From: Candidatus Eiseniibacteriota bacterium
Lineage (GTDB): Bacteria > Eisenbacteria > RBG-16-71-46 > CAIMUX01
Direction of reading: 5' to 3'
DNA length: 6,250 bases
Assembly (NCBI GenBank): GCA_020431745.1
Contig: JAGQHR010000213.1
Location: 1-6,250 of the forward strand
The position numbers and the translations under genes are program-made. Position 1 is the stretch's first letter; the number at the start of each line of letters is the position of its first letter. The notes under the pieces were generated by a model. The model saw only the letters and a list, made by a program, of their open reading frames with translations, made no database searches and was not told the origin of the DNA. Below are positions 1 through 5,511 of this stretch, piece after piece.

Positions 1-468
1 CATGGTCAGGAAGAGCGCGGAACCGGGTTTGCTTCGGTGACGCCAGAGGTCGAAGGTGCGGCAGACATTGGGATGGGTGACGCGACGAGCGAGCACGACC
101 TCGCGCTTCAGCCGTTCCGCGGCCCCTCTGCTGCGGGCGAGCTCCGGGCGCAGCACCTTCAAGGCGATCGGTGCTTCGAGCTCGAGATCGAAGGCCTGGT
201 AGACCTCCCCCATCCCGCCGCGACCGAGAATCCCCTCGATACGAAAGCGCCGGGCGAGAACGGTCCCGGCGCTGAAACGCGCACTCGTTGCTTCCGTCGA
301 CGGGGGAGGAGCCGGCGGGATCACCTTCCCCGGCGGACTCGCGGCGTTGGTCGGGGCGACGGTTTCACGCGAGGTTCGGGGGACGGGACGACCCGAGCGC
401 ACCGTCTCCTTCGCAGAGGACACACGGCCGCCCGGAGGCGAAACCCGCGAACCCTTCCGTGTCGTCAT
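1..468 (-). CDS. Ser/Thr protein kinase (Hanks type), N-terminal part, cut by the window edge
   Basis: This is the first 156 codons of a eukaryote-like Ser/Thr protein kinase, which transfers phosphate from ATP to proteins; it continues past base 1. ATG at 468-466 follows a strong ribosome site (GAGGAG core at 473-478). Residues 1 to about 68 are a Ser/Pro/Thr/Arg-rich, probably disordered leader with no signal peptide, so the catalytic part is cytoplasmic. The kinase fold then begins: the ATP-binding glycine loop GRGGMGEVY is at 82-90, the lysine of the ALK motif is K104, the likely helix-C glutamate is E123, and HPNVCRTFDL at 132-141 fits strand 4. The catalytic HRD and DFG motifs lie beyond the window, so activity and any membrane or sensor domain cannot be judged. 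The kinase call is very safe; its substrate is unknown. The gene is probably transcribed alone from the promoter at 496-524. Confidence 0.95.
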   Translation of the reverse strand, partial: MTTRKGSRVSPPGGRVSSAKETVRSGRPVPRTSRETVAPTNAASPPGKVIPPAPPPSTEATSARFSAGTVLARRFRIEGILGRGGMGEVYQAFDLELEAPIALKVLRPELARSRGAAERLKREVVLARRVTHPNVCRTFDLWRHRSKPGSALFLTM

Positions 469-495
469 ACCCCTCCTCGAAAGCACCGCTGATCA

Positions 496-524
496 AGGGT
501 ATCAGAGGGTTTCGGGAGGGTAAA
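496..524 (-). promoter_or_regulatory. Candidate sigma70-type promoter of the kinase gene
   Basis: Read on the minus strand, TTTACC (524-519) is followed by a 17-base spacer and TACCCT (501-496). The -10 is preceded by TGA, which fits an extended -10 (TGn). The expected transcript start near 489 would leave a leader of about 20 bases carrying the GAGGAG ribosome site before ATG 468. Matches to consensus are only 4/6 and 3/6, but spacing and position are right. The pentamer AGGGT occurs three times in the plus strand across this element (496, 506, 517). Confidence 0.4.
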
Positions 525-552
525 CGCGGGACTGATTCGACGCGTTGCCACA

Positions 553-568
553 CGTCCGTTCACGGACG
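553..568. repeat. Perfect 6-bp hairpin between the kinase and small lipoprotein genes
   Basis: CGTCCG (553-558) and CGGACG (563-568) are exact inverted repeats around a TTCA loop (TGAA on the minus strand). It lies 89 bases past the stop of the minus-strand lipoprotein gene and about 30 bases upstream of the kinase -35. No T-run follows on either strand, so it is not a standard intrinsic terminator. It may be a factor-dependent transcript end, an operator, or chance in GC-rich DNA. Confidence 0.3.
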
Positions 569-610
569 GTAGCTGCGGGGTGGCCCGGCGACTCCATGCG
601 GACGTCGCCC

Positions 611-651
611 GCCGGTCCGGTCGAACACCGGCGCGCAGTGGCGCCCGCGCC
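611..651 (-). terminator. GC-rich inverted repeats just after the small lipoprotein stop
   Basis: Two mutually exclusive 6-bp perfect stems sit 6 to 46 bases past the stop at 657: GGCGCG (630-635) with CGCGCC (646-651), and GCCGGT (611-616) with ACCGGC (627-632). Position suggests a role in ending or protecting the lipoprotein transcript. There is no U-tract, so this is weak as an intrinsic terminator. Apart from these repeats, the hairpin at 553-568 and the kinase promoter, the 469-656 gap shows nothing. Confidence 0.25.
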
Positions 652-656
652 TCGGA

Positions 657-1460
657 CTACGGGATCGGTTGCGGTTCGGCGAAGATGAAGTTGTCCATCA
701 CGGCGACGTCGGTGTCCTGCCCGTCGTCCGGTCCGAGAACCGACGTGCCGTATCGAACCTCGACGCGGTAGACGATCGGCTCGTCGAAGACGACCCCCAG
801 GAACGAGAGCCCGTTGTTCGAGATCGGGGTTTCGAACTCGCCCAGAGAGTTGCCGTTTCGATCGAAGTATTCGAACGCCGTGTGATGGGTGTCGACGTCG
901 CAATAGACGGCGCCGAACCCGCGCACGGTGGCCGGCGTCGAGGAGCCGGGAACGAAGAACGTGATCTCGACGAGGTTACTGCCGACCGGCGAGAACAGCC
1001 GCTCCGGACTGTAGGTCTTGAACGCATCCGGATAGTGGGCGTTGAGGTTTCCGAAACGAGGCGCCGTCCCGGTGGGATTGTCGGAATCCGCACTCACCAT
1101 CAAGGCCTGACCCGACGTGTGCAGGACGATCCCTCGCGCCCGCGGTGCCGTCGGCGCATTGAAGATGTCCGAGGGACAGGCGTTCGGCGCGCAGACCTCA
1201 TCGGGGAGCGAGTCCCAGTTGAGCTCCCGGTAGCCACTCGTTCCGCGAGTACCCGGCTCTCCTCCGTTGTCATCGCCCAGCACGTCGCGGTACTGCTGCA
1301 CGAACCCCGCAATCGCGGCGGCATCGGCTCCGGCGCCCCGCACGATCACCGGTTCCGCGGCCGGTTCGCCACCCTTCTCGTCATCCCCACACCCAACGAA
1401 CGATGCGGCGACGAAGACCATCACCGCACCCCATCGCCAAACTCGTCCTCTCATGATCAT
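657..1460 (-). CDS. Predicted lipoprotein of unknown function, beta-rich
   Basis: A 267-residue exported lipoprotein. ATG at 1460-1458 has GAGGAG at 1469-1474 with an 8-base spacer; a second ATG two codons later is less well placed. Residues 1-23 form a short signal peptide (charged MRGRVWRW, hydrophobic GAVMVFVAAS) ending in the lipobox FVGC, so C24 should be lipidated. Residues 25-40 are a Gly/Glu/Asp/Ala-rich linker. Residues about 45-262 look like one all-beta domain with NWDSLPD (81-87), FFVPGSSTPATVRGFGAVYCDVD (168-190, key motif GFGAVYCDVD), EYFDRNGN (197-204), LSFLGVVFDE (218-227) and a closing MDNFIF (255-260). From memory these resemble a widespread secreted beta-sandwich family with an INWDG / FGAVFxDVD / MDDFIY signature, often PEP-CTERM-anchored elsewhere; I cannot name it. 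C90 and C95 could form a disulfide. Its function is unknown. Confidence 0.85.
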   Translation of the reverse strand: MIMRGRVWRWGAVMVFVAASFVGCGDDEKGGEPAAEPVIVRGAGADAAAIAGFVQQYRDVLGDDNGGEPGTRGTSGYRELNWDSLPDEVCAPNACPSDIFNAPTAPRARGIVLHTSGQALMVSADSDNPTGTAPRFGNLNAHYPDAFKTYSPERLFSPVGSNLVEITFFVPGSSTPATVRGFGAVYCDVDTHHTAFEYFDRNGNSLGEFETPISNNGLSFLGVVFDEPIVYRVEVRYGTSVLGPDDGQDTDVAVMDNFIFAEPQPIP

Positions 1461-1634
1461 GGCTCGATCTCCTCATCAGAACGCTTGGCCAGAGTCACCC
1501 GCACCCGGCCGGCTTCTTCCGTACCTCTTCCCGGGTTCGCGCATGCCGCCTCGGTGACGGCGGGAGGTTCAACGCAACCGCCGTGCCTGCGCCTAAGTCG
1601 TTGCTGTGGTGTCGGCGAGCGCGCCAGAGGACCG

Positions 1635-1676
1635 TGCGCGCACATCCCCAGACCGTGCGGGGGCGTTGCGCGCACA
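1635..1676. repeat. Twin TGCGCGCA palindromes, possible operator pair
   Basis: TGCGCGCACA occurs exactly at 1635-1644 and 1667-1676, and each copy contains the perfect 8-bp palindrome TGCGCGCA. ACCGTGCG also occurs twice (1631-1638 and 1652-1659). The palindromes are 32 bases apart, about three helical turns, and sit directly upstream of the candidate -35 at 1696. This arrangement fits a pair of sites for a dimeric regulator, but no regulator gene is visible. Confidence 0.3.
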
Positions 1677-1695
1677 CGGATGTGGCCGGCGCGGA

Positions 1696-1724
1696 TTGAC
1701 CATCGTCGATCCCGGTTCTAAGCT
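1696..1724 (+). promoter_or_regulatory. Candidate promoter for the 709-residue lipoprotein gene
   Basis: TTGACC (1696-1701) matches the -35 consensus at five of six bases. A 17-base spacer leads to TAAGCT (1719-1724), which keeps T, A and the final T of the -10. A transcript start near 1731 would give a leader of about 184 bases before ATG 1915. The leader is long and no known riboswitch is recognised in it. Confidence 0.35.
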
Positions 1725-1914
1725 TCCGTTAGTTCGGGGTGGTCGAGTCAGGGAACCCCGTAGCAGCGGTCGCGGAGTCCGTCTTCTCCCCCGGATCGCG
1801 TCGGATCACTCCGGCCGATCCAGCCGGGCTCGCGGCAGCAGCACTCCGTCGGACGGTCGCACGTTCCATCCTCCGTTCCGGCCCGGGTTCCCGACTCACC
1901 CAAAGGGGGGAACC

Positions 1915-4044
1915 ATGCGATCTTCGCTGTTACCGAGAGAAATCCGCGCACGCTTCTCGCGAACGCTTCTCTTGTTTCCCTTGCCGTTCACGTTCGTCCT
2001 CGTGCTCCTGAGCTGTGCAGGGGACTCCACCGGACCGCCGCAAGCGAATCACCCGCCATCCGTCCGCATCATTGCCGGCGCCGCCAACGGCGACAGCGCC
2101 GGAGTCGACTATCGCGTACGGTTCCAATGGACGGGATTCGACGATGACGGAGTGATCAGCGAGTATCGTTGGGCCGTGGATGAGCTCGGCGACGCCGCCG
2201 TTTGGCATGTCCTGTCCGAGAGCTCGGTTTCACTCCACTTCCAGGCTACGACTCCCAGCCCGGACGGCGACTTCTTCACGGACTGGCACACCTTCGCTGT
2301 CCAGGCCACCGACAACGAAGGTGCTCGTTCCGAGATCGCGACCCAGACCTTCAACGCCCGGACGCTGGCACCGACGACGCGCTTCACTTTCCCCGATCTG
2401 ACGCACCAAGATGCTCCGACCCTGGGACGACGACCGATTCTCGAGTGGACTGGCGAGGATCTGGACGCGTCGGATCCCGATCGGAAGCCGTTGGCCTACG
2501 AAGTCAAGCTCGTCCGCGTGCCGGAGGTGGTCGCGCCCGACCGCGTGCTCCTCGATTCGCTTTCGTCGTCCACCAATCTCCTGATCGACCCGGTGGAGAT
2601 CGATCGAGTGGCGTGGAAACGGATCGAGGGAGACCTCACCTCGCTCCGTCTGCCCGAGCTGGATCCCGCCGATCGACTGGCATTCGGGATTCGTGCTCTC
2701 GACGAAGCGGGCGCGCGCGAACCGCACATGATCCGGGGGACCAACTTCTTCGCGTTCTATGTGCTGCCATCGCCCGGACGACCCATCGTGGTGGTTCGGG
2801 AACGGAGCCACGGATCCTTCGTGTTTCCGACCGACGGACCGATCTGGGAGATCGAGGCCGCCACCGATGCTCCTCTGTACTTCCAATGGACGGGGGATGC
2901 CAGCGGCTATGGAACTCGCCCGGGGTACTCGAACTTCGCCTTGGACATTCCGGATGTCGAGGACGACACGCTGCGCGACCCGCGCGGCATCGGAGGGTGG
3001 ATCGGGTGGGGGTCCTGGCAAGGAACCGTCGCACCGATCGTCTTTCCAGCGTCCGAAGCCGGCACGACGCACCACTTGTGGATCAAGGTGCGCGACCTGG
3101 ACGACCTCCCCGATTCCGAACGCCTCTGTCACGTAGCGATCGACCTGGTCGGTTTCCGCTTCGATCGGCATGCGCTGATCATCGATGACTCGCGGATTCC
3201 CGGCATTCCCGATACCGAACATGATGCGTTCCTGCACACTACCGTCCTGCGACGGCTGTTCGAGCTCGGGGACGTGGACTTCTACGCGACGGAGGACCGT
3301 CCCGTACTCGATCTCGCGACGCTCGGTCGTTATCGGCAGGTGGTCTGGCAGACCAGCGATGGCGTCCCGCGACGACCAACCGACCCGATCGCGGATCTTC
3401 GTCGCGACCTCGCGACCTACTCGACCGCCGGAGGGCGGCTCTTCCTTCTGGGCGATCGACTCTCCTGCGCGCTCGATCCACCGGAGATCGGAAACTGCAC
3501 GTTCCCACGCATCGCTCCCGGCGCCTCGAACGAATCGCCCGACTTCCAGCGCGACGGATTCCTGTGGCAGTTCATGAAGTATCGCGGCGATCTCGTGACC
3601 TCACTCTCCGGAACGACCCCTTCCGCGGAAGCGTCCGGAATGGTCGGAGCGCGCTCGCTGGATCCCTCCTACCCGGATCTGTCCATCGACCGGGCCAAGT
3701 GGGATCCGCGGGGCACGATCGACGGCGACCGGCGGTTCCGGGGTGGAGCGAAACACTGGGAGGGCGTGCTCGGTCGAGGGGCGATCGAGCGAATGGCCGG
3801 TCTCGACTCCCTTTACGAAGTCAGCACGTTCGACACCACGCTCTGCTGCGGGCGCGTCGAGCACGGTCTCGCCCACGCGATCGTGGCTCAACGCTATCGG
3901 TCGACCCCGGCGGATTCCGCGGCGGGAGCGGCCCAGGGACGCATCGCGATGTTCGATTTTCAGCCGTGGTGGCTGGAACCGACGACTCTCAGCCAAGCAG
4001 GAGATGCCGTCATCGACTGGCTGGTCACCGGATCCGACCGGTGA
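1915..4044 (+). CDS. Large lipoprotein: three Ig/Fn3-like segments plus C-terminal amidotransferase-like domain
   Basis: A 709-residue surface or periplasmic lipoprotein. ATG 1915 is chosen because AAAGGGGGG (1902-1910) precedes it and a typical lipoprotein signal follows: basic residues 1-16, hydrophobic 18-32, lipobox LLSC with C34. Three beta-rich segments follow, each built round a WTG motif. Segment 1 (about 47-150) has FQWTGFDDDG at 70-79 and HTFAVQATDNEG at 125-136. Segment 2 (about 152-285) has LEWTGEDLD at 176-184. Segment 3 (about 288-415) has FQWTGDASG at 323-331. Residues about 418-705 resemble a ThuA/DUF4350-type class I glutamine-amidotransferase-like fold: HALIIDDSR (419-427), YRQVVWQTSD (473-482), GGRLFLLGD (506-514), and near the end IAMFDFQPWW (677-686). 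No nucleophile-elbow cysteine is seen at GGRLFLLGD, so this is probably a binding domain rather than an active amidotransferase. Substrate and role are unknown. Perfect inverted repeats flank its stop codon. Confidence 0.88.
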   Translation: MRSSLLPREIRARFSRTLLLFPLPFTFVLVLLSCAGDSTGPPQANHPPSVRIIAGAANGDSAGVDYRVRFQWTGFDDDGVISEYRWAVDELGDAAVWHVLSESSVSLHFQATTPSPDGDFFTDWHTFAVQATDNEGARSEIATQTFNARTLAPTTRFTFPDLTHQDAPTLGRRPILEWTGEDLDASDPDRKPLAYEVKLVRVPEVVAPDRVLLDSLSSSTNLLIDPVEIDRVAWKRIEGDLTSLRLPELDPADRLAFGIRALDEAGAREPHMIRGTNFFAFYVLPSPGRPIVVVRERSHGSFVFPTDGPIWEIEAATDAPLYFQWTGDASGYGTRPGYSNFALDIPDVEDDTLRDPRGIGGWIGWGSWQGTVAPIVFPASEAGTTHHLWIKVRDLDDLPDSERLCHVAIDLVGFRFDRHALIIDDSRIPGIPDTEHDAFLHTTVLRRLFELGDVDFYATEDRPVLDLATLGRYRQVVWQTSDGVPRRPTDPIADLRRDLATYSTAGGRLFLLGDRLSCALDPPEIGNCTFPRIAPGASNESPDFQRDGFLWQFMKYRGDLVTSLSGTTPSAEASGMVGARSLDPSYPDLSIDRAKWDPRGTIDGDRRFRGGAKHWEGVLGRGAIERMAGLDSLYEVSTFDTTLCCGRVEHGLAHAIVAQRYRSTPADSAAGAAQGRIAMFDFQPWWLEPTTLSQAGDAVIDWLVTGSDR

Positions 4045-4046
4045 CC
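4023..4046 (+). repeat. Perfect 9-bp inverted repeat spanning the lipoprotein stop codon
   Basis: GGTCACCGG (4023-4031) and CCGGTGACC (4038-4046) pair fully round a six-base loop. The TGA stop (4042-4044) lies inside the 3' arm. This would be a stable stem at the very end of the message. It lacks a U-tract, so it fits mRNA 3'-end protection or factor-dependent termination better than a classical terminator. Confidence 0.5.
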
Positions 4047-4062
4047 GGAGCCGGACAGCGTC

Positions 4063-4078
4063 ACGACCACGAGGTCGT
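4063..4078 (+). repeat. Second perfect hairpin downstream of the large lipoprotein
   Basis: ACGACC (4063-4068) and GGTCGT (4073-4078) form a 6-bp stem with the four-base loop ACGA, starting 19 bases after the stop codon. Only two T's follow. It may act with the stop-codon stem at 4023-4046 at the transcript end. Confidence 0.35.
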
Positions 4079-4201
4079 TCCAGATCAGCGAACGTGGTGA
4101 AACGGATTCTCGAGTCACTCGGTCTGGAAGCGATCCCGCCACCGCTTTGGTCGGAGAACACCGCCGATATCCGCTATCCCGTACAGAACGAGAGTGAGTT
4201 C

Positions 4202-4231
4202 GAAAACGGTCCTACCCGGGGAGCCGTTTTC
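4202..4231. terminator. Candidate bidirectional intrinsic terminator
   Basis: GAAAACGG (4202-4209) and CCGTTTTC (4224-4231) are exact inverted repeats with a 14-base loop. The A4 and T4 tracts form the outer stem, as in bidirectional intrinsic terminators, although the T-run is only four long. It lies about 158 bases after the large lipoprotein stop and 150 bases before the ATPase gene, so it could isolate these two transcription units. Confidence 0.4.
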
Positions 4232-4273
4232 TCACTGCCATAACTACAAGCGGTCCATTGGGTTGACACGATC

Positions 4274-4292
4274 CCGGGGGCGGGGCCCCCGG
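4274..4292. repeat. Very GC-rich palindrome upstream of the ATPase gene
   Basis: CCGGGGG (4274-4280) and CCCCCGG (4286-4292) are exact inverted repeats with a five-base CGGGG loop. They lie in a block that is almost pure G+C (4273-4303) inside an otherwise less GC-rich gap. It could fold strongly as DNA or RNA and could cap read-through from the left. Its role is unknown. Confidence 0.35.
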
Positions 4293-4345
4293 CCCGGGCG
4301 CTGCGCCGGACGGGGTCACGAAACCCGCGAATACGCATTTATGGT

Positions 4346-4374
4346 GTGGCAATCTCCGTTTTGGCCAATAAAAT
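4346..4374 (+). promoter_or_regulatory. Promoter of the ATPase gene, positioned for a leaderless transcript
   Basis: GTGGCA (4346-4351, 4/6 match to the -35), a 17-base spacer, and TAAAAT (4369-4374, 5/6 match to the -10). The next six bases lead straight to ATG 4381, so the expected transcript start is the A of the start codon or within a base or two of it. This is the best promoter match in the window and coincides with its most AT-rich stretch. Confidence 0.55.
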
Positions 4375-4380
4375 GGAGTT

Positions 4381-5511
4381 ATGTACGCCAGATTGCTGCA
4401 GCCTCCACCCTCCAGTTTCTTCCTCTTCGGACCTCGGGGAGTAGGAAAGACGCTGTGGTGTCACACGCGTTTCCCCGACTGTGTGTTCATCGATCTCCTG
4501 CGAGGTGACCTGTTCACGACCCTGCTGGCGTCTCCCCACGTCTTGGAAAGCTTCATCCCGGCGGGGCACGGCGACTGGGTGGTCGTCGATGAAGTTCAGA
4601 AAGTGCCCGCGCTCCTCGACGAAGTGCACCGGCTCATCGAGGAACGGAAGCTCCGATTCGTTCTCACGGGTTCGAGCGCTCGGAAGTTACGTCGAGGTGG
4701 TGTCAATCTCCTGGCCGGTCGGGCGGTCACGCGCTATATGCATCCGTTGGCGGCCGTCGAGATCGGAGCCGACTTCGATCTCGAGCGCAGCATTCGCTAC
4801 GGATGCCAGCCCAGTGTCTATGGACATCCGGACCCGAGCGACTTCCTGAAGAGCTACGTCGCCACCTACCTTCGGGAGGAGGTGCAGCAGGAGGGACTGA
4901 CCAGACGGCTCGATGCGTTCGGGCGGTTCCTGCAGGTTGCGTCCTTCTCACAGGGAAGTCCGCTCAACATCGCGGCAGTGGCCCGCGAGTGTGGGATTGG
5001 TAGGAAGCTCGCCGAATCGTACTTCGAGATCCTCGACGATCTCCTGATCTCGACTCGACTTCCGGTCTTCACCCGAAGAGCCAAGCGCCTGCTGGTCTCT
5101 CATCCCAAGTTCTATTTCTTCGATGCGGGAGTCTACCGCGCGATCCGCCCGAGTGGGCCGCTGGACCAGCCCGCCGAGGTCGACGGAGTGGCGCTCGAGA
5201 CCTTGGTCCTGCAGCAACTCCGCGCGCTGAATGACAGCCTGGGTCTCGGATACTCGTTCCACTACTGGCGAACCCGGGATGGTGCGGAGGTCGACTTTGT
5301 CCTCTACGGGGACAGGGGATTCAAGGCGTTCGAAGTCAAGCGTGCGGCCCGCCTCCGTGAAGGCGAACTCACAGGCCTCCAGAGATTCATCGCCGACTAT
5401 CCGGAAGCGCAGGCCTTCGTGCTCTACGGTGGTAAGGATCGGAGGGCGTTCGACGGGATCGACGTTTGGCCGGTCGCGGAGGCGTTGCGGCGCCTCGAGG
5501 AGATTCTCTGA
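4381..5511 (+). CDS. AAA_14 / DUF4143 family ATP-binding protein
   Basis: A 376-residue full-length member of the AAA_14 + DUF4143 ATPase family. The N-terminal P-loop domain has Walker A GPRGVGKT (17-24), Walker B WVVVDE (66-71) followed by VQK, and a sensor-like LTGSSARKL (95-103). The DUF4143 part has YLREEV (163-168), a winged-helix-like stretch round 195-225, FYFFDAGVYRAI (244-255) and LETLVLQQL (272-280). It ends in a PD-(D/E)XK-like core: E303-V-D305-F and FEVK (317-320), the layout of restriction-endonuclease-type folds. These proteins are common, poorly characterised, scattered across genomes and usually single genes; they are predicted cytoplasmic ATPases, and nuclease activity here is not shown. 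ATG 4381 is the first start after an in-frame stop at 4369-4371. The only ribosome-site-like motif, GGAG (4375-4378), is just two bases away, which fits leaderless translation. All ATP-binding motifs are intact. Confidence 0.93.
   Translation: MYARLLQPPPSSFFLFGPRGVGKTLWCHTRFPDCVFIDLLRGDLFTTLLASPHVLESFIPAGHGDWVVVDEVQKVPALLDEVHRLIEERKLRFVLTGSSARKLRRGGVNLLAGRAVTRYMHPLAAVEIGADFDLERSIRYGCQPSVYGHPDPSDFLKSYVATYLREEVQQEGLTRRLDAFGRFLQVASFSQGSPLNIAAVARECGIGRKLAESYFEILDDLLISTRLPVFTRRAKRLLVSHPKFYFFDAGVYRAIRPSGPLDQPAEVDGVALETLVLQQLRALNDSLGLGYSFHYWRTRDGAEVDFVLYGDRGFKAFEVKRAARLREGELTGLQRFIADYPEAQAFVLYGGKDRRAFDGIDVWPVAEALRRLEEIL

Larger units (their letters stand above)
1461..1914. other. Divergent intergenic region between two lipoprotein genes
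   Basis: This 454-base gap separates the starts of two divergently read lipoprotein genes. It holds the ribosome site of the leftward gene (1469-1474), twin TGCGCGCA palindromes (1635-1676), a possible rightward promoter (1696-1724), and the rightward ribosome site AAAGGGGGG (1902-1910). An inverted repeat GGATCG (1793-1798) / CGATCC (1816-1821) lies in the presumed rightward leader. I found no convincing promoter for the leftward gene. The rightward reading frame is open back to 1606, but that stretch lacks a ribosome site and a signal peptide, and I treat it as non-coding. Confidence 0.6.

Noticed and set aside
37..492. Plus-strand frame at the left end
   Set aside because: It is a shadow of the minus-strand kinase, whose glycine loop and ALK motif are unmistakable.
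669..1721. 350-codon plus-strand frame opposite the small lipoprotein
   Set aside because: It is an Arg/Val-rich shadow of the minus-strand lipoprotein gene, which has a ribosome site, signal peptide and coherent beta-rich sequence.
1606..1914. 103-codon upstream extension of the large lipoprotein frame
   Set aside because: It lacks a ribosome site and would bury the lipoprotein signal peptide in mid-protein. ATG 1915 has both a G-rich ribosome site and a proper signal with lipobox.
2230..3237. Long antisense frame (335 codons) inside the large lipoprotein gene
   Set aside because: Its product is low-complexity, with no domain or ribosome site. It mirrors the codon pattern of the sense gene, as expected in GC-rich DNA.
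4263..4268. Perfect TTGACA -35 box upstream of the ATPase gene
   Set aside because: The positions 16-18 bases downstream are solid G+C with nothing like a -10. The pair at 4346-4374 is much better.
4319..4331. 13-base match CGAAACCCGCGAA to 439-451
   Set aside because: One copy is inside the kinase coding sequence and one is non-coding. A single 13-base match is expected by chance in 6 kb of GC-biased DNA.
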